From Streptomyces humi (GTDB lineage Bacteria > Actinomycetota > Actinomycetes > Streptomycetales > Streptomycetaceae): a stretch of 64,000 nucleotides of DNA. Made by a program: the position numbers and the translations under genes. Every line of letters begins with the position of its first letter. Within the stretch, counting starts at the first letter, position 1. Below the pieces are notes generated by a model. The model was not told the origin of the DNA. It worked only from the letters and a program-made list of their open reading frames with translations, and did no database searches. Location of the stretch: contig NZ_LBMU02000079.1 of assembly GCF_001005085.2 (NCBI RefSeq), forward strand, positions 62,001-126,000, in the 5' to 3' direction. Of the stretch, positions 7,779-17,249 are shown piece by piece.

Positions 7779-9183
7779 GGCCCACCTCGCTCCGGGTCCA
7801 GTGGTCCTTGCGGAGCGACCTGTGGAAGGCGGTGGCGAGCACCGCCGAGGGAAGCACGCCCGAGGCGGTCACCAGGAACGGGGAGTGCAGGACGAACACG
7901 CCGACGGCGGCCAGCGGCACGGCGAGGGCGTACGTGGTGACGGCCGAGGCCGTGGCGAGCAGGGCGCCTCGCTGGTGCACGGAGAGGATCTCCCCGAAGT
8001 GGTTCTCCAGGAGGTAGGCGGGGACGGTGAGCAGGAAGGCGAACAGGAGGGACCGGGTGAGCCGTTCGTCCTGGCCGGCGCCCGCGAAGAGCCGCACCAG
8101 CCAGGGGGCGGCCAGCGCCACGGTCACGGCGCCGGCCGCCGTGGGCACCGCCGCGTAGCGCAGCAGGGTGCGGGCGGTGGCGGGCAGGCTGCGGGCGGTG
8201 GCGGGCGAGCTGCGGGTGGTGGCGGGCAGGGTGCGGGCCGCTGTCGGCAGGTCGCTCTCGTCCTGGCCGAGCCGGTAGCCGTAGTACACGAACGTGCCGG
8301 ACACACAGGCCTGCGGGATGCGGCAGAACAGGCTCCAGATCTTGGTGGCCACCGTGACCGCCGCGAGGACCTGCACGCCCAGTGTGCCCAGCAGGAGGGT
8401 GACGGTGATCGTGCCCGCGTAGTCGTTGAAGTGCCGGGCGCCCACGCCCGGCGCGTTGCGTGCCATCGAGCGTGTCTCGGCGACGACCGAGGCGCGCTCG
8501 GGGCGGGTGAACCGCTCGCCGCGTGCCCGCATCCGGCGCAGGAAGAAACGCAGGGCGAAGCAGGCGATCAGGAGCTGGGAGCCGGTGGTCGCCGCCGCGA
8601 CCGCGACCACCGGGGACGCGAACCGGCCGGACAGCGGCGTGTAGAGGAAGGCCCAGTCGAGCGCCGCGTTCGTGGCGAGGCCGACCACCAGGAGCAGCAG
8701 GGACCTGTTCTTCAGCCCGCAGATCTTGAGGGCCTCGTTCAGGGCCGCGTAGAGGATCGTGAAGCCGAGGCTGCAACCGCGCACGATCACGAAGTCCGCG
8801 GCGAGACCGGCCAGTCGGGGGTCCTGACCGGCCAGGCGCAGCCCCGGCTGCACGGCGGACGAGAGCAGCACGGCCGACGCCTGGGCCACCAGGAGGAGGA
8901 CGAGCAGGGCCGATGCCAGCACCGGCAGCCGCCGCGCGAGGTCCCCGCGGCCCTCGGCGATCGCCAGGCGGCTGCTGAAGGTGTCCACGACGCCGATGGC
9001 GAGCAGCGCGGTGAGGCCCGCGTTGATGACGTCACCGAGGCCGACCGCGGCCACCTGGTCGAGGCCCTTGGGCGAGATCAGCAGGATGTCGACGGCCCCG
9101 AAGCCGACCGAGACCAGTCCGGTGAGGAAGATCGTGGTCGCGAAACCGGTGTAGTTCCTGACGGTCAGTTCGGTGTGCTTCAT
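7750..9183 (-). CDS. MATE-family multidrug/peptide exporter
   Basis: This 477-residue integral membrane protein has about twelve hydrophobic segments in two halves, as in the NorM/MATE exporters. An example is TTIFLTGLVSVGFGAVDILLI at the N-terminus. A low-complexity loop near residues 300-325 carries a repeated ATARSLP-type unit, coded by GCGGGCGGTGGCGGGC copies at 8165-8235. MATE proteins use a sodium or proton gradient to expel organic molecules. In this operon it is the only transporter and so the likely route out for the product. The start overlaps the stop of the TPR gene (ATGA). Confidence 0.85.
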   Translation of the reverse strand: MKHTELTVRNYTGFATTIFLTGLVSVGFGAVDILLISPKGLDQVAAVGLGDVINAGLTALLAIGVVDTFSSRLAIAEGRGDLARRLPVLASALLVLLLVAQASAVLLSSAVQPGLRLAGQDPRLAGLAADFVIVRGCSLGFTILYAALNEALKICGLKNRSLLLLVVGLATNAALDWAFLYTPLSGRFASPVVAVAAATTGSQLLIACFALRFFLRRMRARGERFTRPERASVVAETRSMARNAPGVGARHFNDYAGTITVTLLLGTLGVQVLAAVTVATKIWSLFCRIPQACVSGTFVYYGYRLGQDESDLPTAARTLPATTRSSPATARSLPATARTLLRYAAVPTAAGAVTVALAAPWLVRLFAGAGQDERLTRSLLFAFLLTVPAYLLENHFGEILSVHQRGALLATASAVTTYALAVPLAAVGVFVLHSPFLVTASGVLPSAVLATAFHRSLRKDHWTRSEVGRDTGVGVPA

Positions 9184-10406
9184 GTCGCCTCGCCCGCCGG
9201 GGTGCGGAGCCGGTCGAGAAGCGACCGGAAGCGGTCGGCGGCCGGGTCGTCGCCGCGCCGCGCGACCGCCAGGCCCTGCCGCAGCACGCTCTCGTCGCCG
9301 GGCACGAGGTCGGCCAGACGCCCGTAGTGCTCCAGGGCGCGTACGTCGTCGCCGAGGCGCTCCCTGGCCCGGGCCGCCCGCAGGAGGTGGTGCCCGTAGT
9401 ACGGCGGCCCGGTCGCGGCGGCCTTCTCGTAGAGCGCGGCCGCCTCCGCGAGCCGACCGAAGTGGGCGTAGGCGTCGGCGAGTTCGCCGTAGCTCGGGGA
9501 CCAGGCCGGGTCCAGCGCGATGAGGTCGAGGCCCGCCTCCTCGGCCCGGTCCGGGTCCCGGGTCACGTACATGTGCTCCTTCAGCGTGGACTCGTGGTAC
9601 GTCTTGAGGAAGTGGGCCTCGTAGGCACGCGGCCGTCCGGCCAGCGAGTGCGCGGCGGCCTCACGGGTGAACTCCATGTAGCGGCGCGTCAGCCGGGTCC
9701 GGCCGCGGGCCGCGGGCACCATGGCGAGGGCGCGGTACCAGGCCGACAGTGAGCCGGCGCCCAGGTCCCGCGGGTGCCTGGCGAGTTCGCGGCCGGCCGC
9801 CACGTACCAGAGGAAGTCCGCGGTCGGCAGGTCACGGCGTTTCATGTACCAGACGACGGCCTGCGCGCAGGCGTCGAGGGTGCGGTCGGCGGGCAGTGTG
9901 CCGGACTCGACGGCCCGGCGCATCGTGTGGAAGGCCCGGGAGACGGCGGGCCCGTCGTCCCGCCGGTTGGCCACCACGAAACGCAGCATCCCCACCTCGA
10001 AGGAGTCACGCGGGGTGGTGGCCCGTGGCGCGGTCCGGTCCAGGATCCGGGCGGCGGGGCCGAAGCGCGAGACGCTGATCAGGGCGGCCGCCACGTTGAC
10101 CGCAGCCACCACCGACAGGTCGGCCGCGCCGTCGGCCAGTTCACCGAGCCGGGCGGTCGCCTCCGAGGGGCGGTGGCGCAGTTCGGCCAGCCGGTCGTAG
10201 CCGATCCCGTCGAGCAGGGCCACCTCGCGGAGCACGTCGGGCTCGAAGACCTGCGCGAACCGGTACGCGTGGCGGGAGAGGTCGGCGGTCCGGTACTGCT
10301 CCACGCACGCCCGTGAGAAGAGGTCGCTCTCCTGGAGCGGCGAGAACGTGAGACCGAGCATCGTCTCCTGGAAGGCGTTTCGGGTACGCGGTTCGCTGAT
10401 GGGCAT
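9180..10406 (-). CDS. TPR-repeat protein of the peptide operon
   Basis: This 408-residue soluble protein is largely alpha-helical. It has recognisable tetratricopeptide repeats in the C-terminal half (AYAHFGRLAEAAALYEKAA, DDVRALEHYGRLADLVPG). The N-terminal half has no motif I can assign. A plausible role is binding the precursor peptide or bridging the enzymes, as helical-repeat proteins do in some peptide-modification systems, but nothing in the sequence proves this. It sits directly downstream of the arginase-family gene in the same orientation and is translationally coupled to the MATE gene. Confidence 0.75.
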   Translation of the reverse strand: MPISEPRTRNAFQETMLGLTFSPLQESDLFSRACVEQYRTADLSRHAYRFAQVFEPDVLREVALLDGIGYDRLAELRHRPSEATARLGELADGAADLSVVAAVNVAAALISVSRFGPAARILDRTAPRATTPRDSFEVGMLRFVVANRRDDGPAVSRAFHTMRRAVESGTLPADRTLDACAQAVVWYMKRRDLPTADFLWYVAAGRELARHPRDLGAGSLSAWYRALAMVPAARGRTRLTRRYMEFTREAAAHSLAGRPRAYEAHFLKTYHESTLKEHMYVTRDPDRAEEAGLDLIALDPAWSPSYGELADAYAHFGRLAEAAALYEKAAATGPPYYGHHLLRAARARERLGDDVRALEHYGRLADLVPGDESVLRQGLAVARRGDDPAADRFRSLLDRLRTPAGEAT

Positions 10407-10455
10407 GGTCCCCCCGTGGGAAGGCTGCGGTACGTGCGGCTTCGGGCTTGCGGTG

Positions 10456-11433
10456 TCAGGGGTCCGTCCGGGTGTCCCGCTGCCGGCCGGCCCAGCTCAG
10501 CAGGTGGACGAAGACGAGTGCGGCACGCTGTGCGTCGGCGAGTGTCTTCGGGGACCGGTCCGCCCGGTCGGCCGCGAACTCGACGACGTCGAATCCGACG
10601 AGGCGGTTGTCCGCGAGGGCGAGGTCGATCAGCCGCAGCAGCCGGCGCAGGCTCAGTCCGACGGTCGCGGGGTAGCCGGTCGACGACATCTCGGCCGCGT
10701 CCAGCACGTCCAGGTCGACGCTGACGTAGACGTCCCCGCCCCGGCCGACCACGTCCCGGAAGGCGTCCGCGTCGTCGATCTCGGGGGCCGACACCGGCAC
10801 CTGACGGCCGACGGAGCGCAGGAAGGCGGGCAGGGCGTGCGCGCTGTCGTCCTCGACGGTGGCGAAGGGGAAGACCCCGACCTGGAGCAGGCGTCCCGGA
10901 CCGAGCACGTCGGACACGTGGGACATGACGTTGGTGTGGAAGACCGGATCCCGCTTCCCGGGCCGGGCGGGAGCGCCCTCCCAGATTTGCAGGTCCAGGT
11001 GGTGGTCGAACTGGACCACGGTGAAGGGGCGGGTGTGCCGTGCGGCGAGGGCCGAGACGACCGGGAGCGTCACGGTGTGGTCGCCGCCGATCACGCACGG
11101 CACCACGCGCGGCGGGAGCCCCGTGACGAACGCCCTGGTCGCGTCCAGGACGCCGGTGAGCGTGGTCTCGGTGGTGGCCAGGTCGCCCACGTCGACGATG
11201 CCGTCGAGCGGTGCCGCACCGTGGCGGAGGTCGACCACCCGGGCCGACGCGGCCGACCAGGTGTACTCCTTCGAGACGGTGCGCAGGAAGAACGGCCCGT
11301 GCTCCGCGCCGCGATGGGGGCTCCCCAGCGAATGGCCCACGCCGGCGACCGCGGCCACGGTACCGGCCGGAACGCTCCGCGGGTCCGCGAAGGGCAGCCC
11401 GCAGAAGGAAGTCGTCCTGTTGTCTCTGGACAA
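10456..11433 (-). CDS. Arginase/agmatinase-family ureohydrolase, candidate peptide arginase
   Basis: This 325-residue protein has the full dinuclear manganese site of ureohydrolases: H119 in GGDHT, D143/H145/D147 in FDHHLDL, and D240/D242 in SVDLDVLD. Family members hydrolyse guanidino groups and release urea. Free-arginine arginases lie in catabolic operons. This one lies immediately after a 55-residue peptide gene and before modification and export genes. That is the arrangement of the peptide arginases that turn arginine into ornithine inside RiPP precursors. The peptide has exactly one arginine. The start is TTG 11433 with GAGGG seven bases upstream. Agmatinase or guanidinobutyrase activity remains possible. 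Confidence 0.85.
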   Translation of the reverse strand: MSRDNRTTSFCGLPFADPRSVPAGTVAAVAGVGHSLGSPHRGAEHGPFFLRTVSKEYTWSAASARVVDLRHGAAPLDGIVDVGDLATTETTLTGVLDATRAFVTGLPPRVVPCVIGGDHTVTLPVVSALAARHTRPFTVVQFDHHLDLQIWEGAPARPGKRDPVFHTNVMSHVSDVLGPGRLLQVGVFPFATVEDDSAHALPAFLRSVGRQVPVSAPEIDDADAFRDVVGRGGDVYVSVDLDVLDAAEMSSTGYPATVGLSLRRLLRLIDLALADNRLVGFDVVEFAADRADRSPKTLADAQRAALVFVHLLSWAGRQRDTRTDP

Positions 11434-11554
11434 TGCGCAGCCCTCTGTGCCGTACTGAGGTACGGGGACGGCGGGTCCGCCGCCCCCGCGTGATCACTTC
11501 ACGGAGTGTTCCGGGCACGCGCGGACCCACCCGGCGTGCCCGTCCGCGGTCCGG

Positions 11555-12025
<471 letters not shown>

Positions 12026-14308
12026 ATGGAAGATCACTTCGGCACGGCCGTACGGCGGTTCAGGCTGCGTGCGGGGCTGACCCAGGAGGCGCTGGCCGAG
12101 CGTTCCGGTGTCTCGGTCAGCACGATCCGCGGCATGGAGACCGGCAAGCGCCGCAACCCGCAGCTCGCGTCGGTGCGGGGACTGGCCGCCGCGCTCGGCC
12201 TGCGGCCGGCCGAACGGGACGACCTGCTGGCCGCGGCGGGCGCGGCCGAACCCCCGGCGGTCCCGGTGCCGCGGCAACTACCCGCCCCACCGGCTCCGTT
12301 CGTGGGCCGCGAGCACGAACTGGCGCGCCTGGACGCCGCCTTGGGACCCCGTGCCGAAGCCGGACCGGGGTCGCGCTCCGGTCCGGCGACCACGGTGGTC
12401 GTCTCCGCGATCGCCGGGGCGGGCGGGGTGGGGAAGTCCTGGCTCGCCCTGCACTGGGCGCACCGGAACGCCGACCGGTTCCCCGACGGGCAGCTCTTCG
12501 TCGACCTGCGGGGCTTCAGCCCCGACAGCGATCCGATGGACCCGGCCGTGGCGGTCCGGGGCTTCCTCGACGCGCTGGGTGTCGAGCCGGGCCGGGTGCC
12601 CCTGGCCGCGCACGCGCAGGCGGCGATGTTCCGCAGCCTGGTGGCGGACCGGCGGATGCTGCTGGTGCTCGACAACGCCGCCGACACCGCCCAGATCACC
12701 CCGCTGCTGCCGGGCGGTGACACCTGCACCGTGCTGGTCAGCAGCCGCAAACGGCTGTCGGGCCTGATCACCGGGCACGGCGCGCACCACGTCTCCGTCG
12801 ACATGCTCACCGACAGCGAGGCCCGTGGCCTGCTCGCCGCCCGTCTGGGCCCCGCGCGCATCGACGCCGAAGCGACGGCGGTGGACGAACTCGTGCGCCT
12901 GTGCGGCGGGTTCCCGCTGGCCCTGAGCATCATCGCGGGCCGCGCCCACACGGACCCGCACCTGTCGCTGGCCGATCTCGCCGCCGAACTGCGCGAGGAC
13001 GCCCTCGACGTGCTCGACGACGCCGATCCCGCGGCGAGCCTGCCCGCGGTGCTCTCGTCCTCCCACCGCGCGCTGACCGACGAGGAGGCCGAGGTGTTCG
13101 GGCTGCTGGCGATCGCGCCCGGTCCTGACATCGGCCTGTCCGCCGCCGGCAGCCTCACCGGCCTGGGCCGGAGCCGGACCAGGGCCCTGCTGCGCCGGCT
13201 GGAACAGGCGTCGCTCATCGGCCAGGACACCGGGGGCCGCTACCGGATGCACGACCTGATCCGCCGTTACGCCGCCACCGCCCACGACCCGCCCGCCGGC
13301 ACCCGCGGGGCTGCGCTGCGGCGGGTGCTGGACTTCTACCTCCGTACCGCGTACGCCGCCGACCAGTTGCTGGACTCCCACCGCGAGCCCATCGAGCTCG
13401 CTCCGCAGGCCCCCGGCTGCCACCCCCGGGAACTGGCGGACATCCCGGCGGCCATGGACTGGTTCGACGCCGAGCACCGCAATCTGCTCGCCGCCCAGGG
13501 CGCCGCCGTGGCGGCCGCCGCACACCGCACGGCCTGGCAACTGGCCTGGACGCTGTACAACTTCCACTACCGGCGAGGGCACCGCCACGACCAGCTCGCG
13601 GTGTGGCGGACCGCGGCCGACTCCGCGGCCCGGCTGCCCGACCCGGGCGCCCAGATCATCACCCAGCGGCTGCTCGGCCGGGCCCACGTCGTGCTCGGAC
13701 ACCACGAGGAGGCGATAGCGGCGCTCGACCGGGCACTCGCCCTCAGCGAGCAGCAGAACGACCGCGCGCTCCAGGCGCAGGCGCACTACACACTCGCGTC
13801 GATCTGGCCGGACGGCCGGCGGGCGCTGGAGCACGCCAGGCGCGCGCTGGACCTCTACCGGGGGCTCGACCAGCCGATCGCGGAGGCCAACGCGCTCAAC
13901 GCGGTGGGCTGGTACGCCGCGCGCCTCGGCCAGTACGACACCGGCCGCGAGCACTGCCGGGCCGCCCTGGCCCTCTACCTCACCCACCAGGACGTGAACG
14001 GCCAGGCGCAGACCCTGGACAGCCTCGGCTACATCGACCACCACAGCGGCCGCCACGACTCGGCCGTCGAGCACTACCGCCAGGCCATCGTCCTGTACCG
14101 CGACCTCGACAACACCTACGAGGCCGCCGACACGCTCGACCGGCTCGGTCACCCCCATGCCGCGCTCGGCCGCCACGACCAGGCCCGCGCGGTGTGGCGG
14201 GAGGCACTCGACCTGTACCGGCGGCAGGGACGCGATCAGGAGGCCGAGGACGTCGAGCGGCTCCTTGACGGACTCGCCGTACGGGACGACGCTGACGGCG
14301 CCCGGTGA
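12026..14308 (+). CDS. XRE-HTH / NB-ARC / TPR transcriptional regulator
   Basis: This 760-residue protein has three parts. Residues 5-60 form an XRE helix-turn-helix (AGLTQEALAERSGVSVSTI). Residues 95-400 form an NB-ARC-type ATPase with the P-loop AGAGGVGKSWLA near 130-140 and Walker B MLLVLDNAAD. The C-terminal part is TPR repeats (EALDLYRRQGRDQEAEDVER type). This SARP-like regulator architecture is common beside actinobacterial biosynthetic clusters. It is divergent from the small-peptide operon and is probably its activator. The start at 12026 (MEDHFGT) has AGGAAGG upstream; the frame opens 30 bases earlier without a good site. Confidence 0.88.
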   Translation: MEDHFGTAVRRFRLRAGLTQEALAERSGVSVSTIRGMETGKRRNPQLASVRGLAAALGLRPAERDDLLAAAGAAEPPAVPVPRQLPAPPAPFVGREHELARLDAALGPRAEAGPGSRSGPATTVVVSAIAGAGGVGKSWLALHWAHRNADRFPDGQLFVDLRGFSPDSDPMDPAVAVRGFLDALGVEPGRVPLAAHAQAAMFRSLVADRRMLLVLDNAADTAQITPLLPGGDTCTVLVSSRKRLSGLITGHGAHHVSVDMLTDSEARGLLAARLGPARIDAEATAVDELVRLCGGFPLALSIIAGRAHTDPHLSLADLAAELREDALDVLDDADPAASLPAVLSSSHRALTDEEAEVFGLLAIAPGPDIGLSAAGSLTGLGRSRTRALLRRLEQASLIGQDTGGRYRMHDLIRRYAATAHDPPAGTRGAALRRVLDFYLRTAYAADQLLDSHREPIELAPQAPGCHPRELADIPAAMDWFDAEHRNLLAAQGAAVAAAAHRTAWQLAWTLYNFHYRRGHRHDQLAVWRTAADSAARLPDPGAQIITQRLLGRAHVVLGHHEEAIAALDRALALSEQQNDRALQAQAHYTLASIWPDGRRALEHARRALDLYRGLDQPIAEANALNAVGWYAARLGQYDTGREHCRAALALYLTHQDVNGQAQTLDSLGYIDHHSGRHDSAVEHYRQAIVLYRDLDNTYEAADTLDRLGHPHAALGRHDQARAVWREALDLYRRQGRDQEAEDVERLLDGLAVRDDADGAR

Positions 14309-14658
14309 CATCAGCGGCGACGGGCGCGGGCGGCGGGGTGCGTGGTCCCGGCCGTGTGTTCTCCCGGGCGGCGGTCGCGGCCGGCTGAACCGGTCACAGG
14401 TGAACGGTGCGTGAGCTGTTCGGGCACCCCGGCACACCCGCACGATGGTGCGGGGAAGCGGCCCGGCGTACGGTCCAGGGCGGACCGGGCGCCGGGCTTC
14501 AGCAGCGCCGATCGTGACCGGCGGCGGAATCCGGCCGATGTTCCCGGCCGTCCGTCCCCTCCCCGCAACCAACCATGGGTCCTGTCAGTCGTCACCCATG
14601 GCGACAGCCACCACTCGTCACCCCCGGCCGACCCCCCACCGTCCGAGAATGAGGCCGC
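14309..14658. other. Intergenic region with an 8-bp palindromic element
   Basis: No gene was recognised in these 350 bases. The perfect inverted repeat CCATGGGT / ACCCATGG lies at 14573-14580 and 14594-14601, separated by 13 bases and about 60 bases before the ArsR-like gene. It could be an operator for that gene or a small hairpin. The region should also contain the end of the regulator transcript and the promoter of the next gene, but I cannot place either precisely. Confidence 0.45.
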
Positions 14659-15690
14659 ATGCTCCGAATCCACTTCACTCCGCAGGACTTACAGAACATC
14701 CGCGTCGCGCGCCGGCCCGATCCGATGTGGGAACTAGTCTGCGCCGCCTGCCGGTTGGTCACGCAGCAGGGACCGCTCGAGTTCGGGTCCTGGCGCCGCT
14801 CCGTCCGTGAACGGGTCGCCGCGGATCCGGTGGCCGGCCGCGCCCTGCACACGCTGCGGACACTCGTCCCGCCCGCCGGGTACATCCCCGACTTCCTCAC
14901 CCCGTCCGTCCTGGAGGGAGGGCTGCCCGCGGCCTTCGAGGAGATCCAGGCCACCCCTGCCGTCCGGCTGCGGCACGAGCTGGGCAGGCTCGGCGCCGCG
15001 CGTCCCCTCCCGGCGTGGACCACGGCGCTCGGCCGACCGGGCGACAACGGCATGCGCTCCCTGGTGAAGGCCCTGGAGATCTCCGCCCGGACGTTGCTCG
15101 AACCGCGCTGGGCCCACACCCGCCGAGCCGTCCGTGACGAGGTCGACCTGCGTTCCCGCATCCTCCTGGACGGCGGTGTCCTGGCCCTGCTGGAGAGCCT
15201 GCGTCCGCTGGCCCGGTGGCGGGCCCCCGTCCTGGAGGTGGAGTACCCGACCCACCGGGACCTCCGGCTGGAGGGACGCGGGCTGCTGCTCGTCCCGTCG
15301 TACTTCTGCTGGCGCAGGCCCACCGCCCTCGCCGATCCCGCCCTCGGCCCGGTCCTGGTCTACCCGGTCGGCGAACGGCCCCTCGACTCGGTGGCCCTCA
15401 ACGACCACGGACTGGACCGCCTGCTGGGCCGTACCCGGGCCTCGGTTCTCGCCGAGGTGGCCCGCCGCGGTCCCCGGACCACCTCCGAGGTGGCGACGGC
15501 CGTCGGCATCGCCCTGCCCAGCGCCAGCTACCAGCTCGCCGTCCTGCGGGACGGGGGGCTGCTCGCGAGCCGGCGCGACGGACAGTACGTACGGCACTCG
15601 GTGACGCTCATGGGCCTGCGGCTCCTGGACGGCGAAGGGGACGCGGGAGAGCTGCGGCGGCTGGGGCAGCCCGTCGGCGGCATGCCGTAG
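14659..15690 (+). CDS. ArsR-like winged-helix regulator with a TTA codon
   Basis: This 343-residue protein belongs to the actinobacterial group with a long N-terminal domain and a C-terminal ArsR/SmtB-type winged helix. The helix region is RASVLAEVARRGPRTTSEVATAVGIALPSASYQLAVLRDGGLLAS, roughly residues 260-305. No metal-binding CxC motif is visible. Codon 11 is TTA (14689-14691), so translation probably needs the bldA tRNA and is tied to development. GAGG precedes the ATG. The regulated gene may be the small secreted protein that follows in the same direction, but there is no direct evidence. Confidence 0.8.
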   Translation: MLRIHFTPQDLQNIRVARRPDPMWELVCAACRLVTQQGPLEFGSWRRSVRERVAADPVAGRALHTLRTLVPPAGYIPDFLTPSVLEGGLPAAFEEIQATPAVRLRHELGRLGAARPLPAWTTALGRPGDNGMRSLVKALEISARTLLEPRWAHTRRAVRDEVDLRSRILLDGGVLALLESLRPLARWRAPVLEVEYPTHRDLRLEGRGLLLVPSYFCWRRPTALADPALGPVLVYPVGERPLDSVALNDHGLDRLLGRTRASVLAEVARRGPRTTSEVATAVGIALPSASYQLAVLRDGGLLASRRDGQYVRHSVTLMGLRLLDGEGDAGELRRLGQPVGGMP

Positions 15691-15852
15691 CGGGAGCGGG
15701 GCCGCCGTGGCGGGGCCGACAGCGATTCGAGCACGTTCGAATTGCTTCTCCCCGGCCCGGCACACGGGCGAGCATCGGCGGCGGGGCGTGGCACGGCCCG
15801 GCAGGTGCCGCTGTCCGACGTCCCGCCGCACTCGACCCGACGGGGGAAGAAC

Positions 15853-16305
15853 ATGAACCTGGTCCGCAATCACCGCACCCGGCGCGCCGCGACCGCGGGT
15901 GTCGCCCTGGTCACGGCAGCCGTCCTCGGAACCGTCGGAGCGTCCACCGCCGACGCCGGGACCGCCGCGCCGGGGACTCGGCAGATCGCCTCGTCCGTCC
16001 TGGGCGGCGACTACAAGATCACGCTCACCGCGCTGCGGTCGCCGGAGGACGAGTACGCCGCCTCGGTGCGGTTGCAGGTCTTCACGCACGACACCGGCAC
16101 CTGGAAGGAGTCCGACCGGGTCACGGTGGGCGAGGTCGACGGATGGTTCTGGTACCCGCTCACCGGCAGCCAGGCCGTCTGCGAGTTCACGACCGCGAGC
16201 ACGGAGCCGGCTCCCCTCACCGTCAGTCTGCTGGTCACCCCGTCCATCGGCTGCTCGGCGCCGGCGCACTACGTCGTGAAGCAGGGCAGGGTGTACGCCG
16301 GCTGA
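15853..16305 (+). CDS. Small secreted protein of unknown function
   Basis: This 150-residue protein has a Sec signal peptide: RNHRTRRAA, then a hydrophobic ATAGVALVTAAVLGTVGA and an ADAG cleavage region near residue 35. The mature part is about 115 residues and beta-rich, with two cysteines (AVCEFTT and SIGCSAP) that could form a disulfide. I do not recognise the family. The ATG at 15853 is chosen because it begins directly with the signal peptide; the frame opens earlier in unrelated sequence. It follows the ArsR-like gene in the same direction. Confidence 0.75.
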   Translation: MNLVRNHRTRRAATAGVALVTAAVLGTVGASTADAGTAAPGTRQIASSVLGGDYKITLTALRSPEDEYAASVRLQVFTHDTGTWKESDRVTVGEVDGWFWYPLTGSQAVCEFTTASTEPAPLTVSLLVTPSIGCSAPAHYVVKQGRVYAG

Positions 16306-16424
16306 ACCGGTGAGCCGGCGAGCCGGTGAGGCGCCAGGTCGGTGAGCCGCCAAGCCGGTGAGTCGATGAACCGATGAAGTGATCAGTCGACGCGTCGACA
16401 GAGGGAGAGAGGAGTGGCAGGACT

Positions 16425-16449
16425 CCCCCGCCCGTGCCTCGGGCGGGGG
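16425..16449. terminator. Hairpin terminator between convergent genes
   Basis: A perfect 10-bp stem, CCCCCGCCCG and CGGGCGGGGG, with loop TGCCT lies between the secreted-protein gene (plus) and the XRE gene (minus). It lacks a T tract, as is usual for high-GC actinomycetes. It probably ends transcription from both sides. The 100 bases before it are made of imperfect GAGCCGGTGA-type repeats. Confidence 0.7.
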
Positions 16450-16475
16450 GGGGCGCTCCCGGGGCCCGGGGTACG

Positions 16476-16697
16476 TCATTCGCCCGCGGTGTCCTCGGCC
16501 TCCCAGCGCAGCAGGTCGCCCGGCTGGCACTCGAGCACCTCGCAGAGCGCGGCGAGGGTCGCGAACCGCACCGCCCTGGCCCGGCCGTTCTTGAGGACGG
16601 CCAGGTTGGCGGGCGTGATCCCCACCCGGTCCGCGAGTTCGCCCACGGACATCTTCCGCCGGGCCAGCATGACGTCGATGTCGACGGCGATCGGCAT
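16476..16697 (-). CDS. XRE-family helix-turn-helix regulator, small
   Basis: This 73-residue protein is a single Cro/CI-type domain. It has VGELADRVGITPANLAVLKNGRA as helix 2-3 and EVLECQPGDLLRWE near the end, the hallmark of the YozG-like regulators that accompany DUF2975 membrane proteins. The ATG overlaps the stop of the DUF2975 gene by one base, so the pair is coupled. It probably represses its own operon through the palindromes upstream of the DUF2975 gene. Confidence 0.9.
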   Translation of the reverse strand: MPIAVDIDVMLARRKMSVGELADRVGITPANLAVLKNGRARAVRFATLAALCEVLECQPGDLLRWEAEDTAGE

Positions 16698-17182
16698 CAG
16701 ATCACCTCGTCCAGCTCGGCCCGCATCCGGGTCGCCTCCACGTCCCGGGCGACGGCCTGCGCGAGCAGCATCCGCAGGACGAGCACGATGAGCGCGACCC
16801 CCAGGATGGCCACGCCGATCCCGCCCATGATGAGGGTGACGCCCGGGTCGTCCCGCTGGCCCGGCGCGTTGACGGCGGTGACCGCGAACCACATGAGGGC
16901 GGCCGCGACGATCGAGCCGATCACGGCGTCCACGTACCGGAAGGCGGCGTGGGAGAACACGGTTCCACGGCGCACCATCGTCACCAACCGCCATACGCAG
17001 ACCACGGCGACCTGGGCCGACACCATGCCCAGGATGGTGATCACACGCAACGGGGTCAGCGGGAGCGACCCGTCGTCCGGCTTGGCGGCCAACGCCCACA
17101 CCATCCCCGCCTGGACGAACACGGTGCCGGTGAGCACCACGACGAGCACGGCTCGCAGCGCGAGCACCGTCAGCTTCCCCAT
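16697..17182 (-). CDS. DUF2975 membrane protein
   Basis: This 161-residue protein has four predicted membrane helices (for example VLALRAVLVVVLTGTVFVQAG and VAILGVALIVLVLRMLLAQA). It matches the DUF2975 family, which is nearly always encoded with a small XRE regulator as it is here. The start at MGKLTV (17182) is supported by GGAAGGA six bases upstream; an ATG five codons earlier lacks a site. Function is unknown. The arrangement suggests a membrane sensor that modulates its partner regulator. Confidence 0.85.
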   Translation of the reverse strand: MGKLTVLALRAVLVVVLTGTVFVQAGMVWALAAKPDDGSLPLTPLRVITILGMVSAQVAVVCVWRLVTMVRRGTVFSHAAFRYVDAVIGSIVAAALMWFAVTAVNAPGQRDDPGVTLIMGGIGVAILGVALIVLVLRMLLAQAVARDVEATRMRAELDEVI

Positions 17183-17191
17183 GACCAGTCC

Positions 17192-17230
17192 TTCCATCGA
17201 ATCACGATGGAAAGCTATCGAATTTCGATA
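17192..17230 (-). promoter_or_regulatory. Two adjacent palindromes, likely operator of the DUF2975-XRE operon
   Basis: Two perfect inverted repeats lie just upstream of the DUF2975 gene. The first is TTCCATCG-AATCA-CGATGGAA (17192-17212). The second is TATCGAA-T-TTCGATA (17216-17230). Both contain ATCG and sit in an AT-rich pocket that is unusual for this genome. They are the expected place for binding by the small XRE regulator. Part of the first overlaps the ribosome binding site. Confidence 0.6.
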
Positions 17231-17249
17231 GGTGCGGCAAGGGCCGGTG

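Noticed and set aside
12278-14572. A 764-codon minus-strand frame opposite the XRE/NB-ARC/TPR regulator
   Set aside because: Composition is shadow-like (Val/Gly/Arg/Gln) and the plus-strand frame has clear P-loop and HTH motifs.
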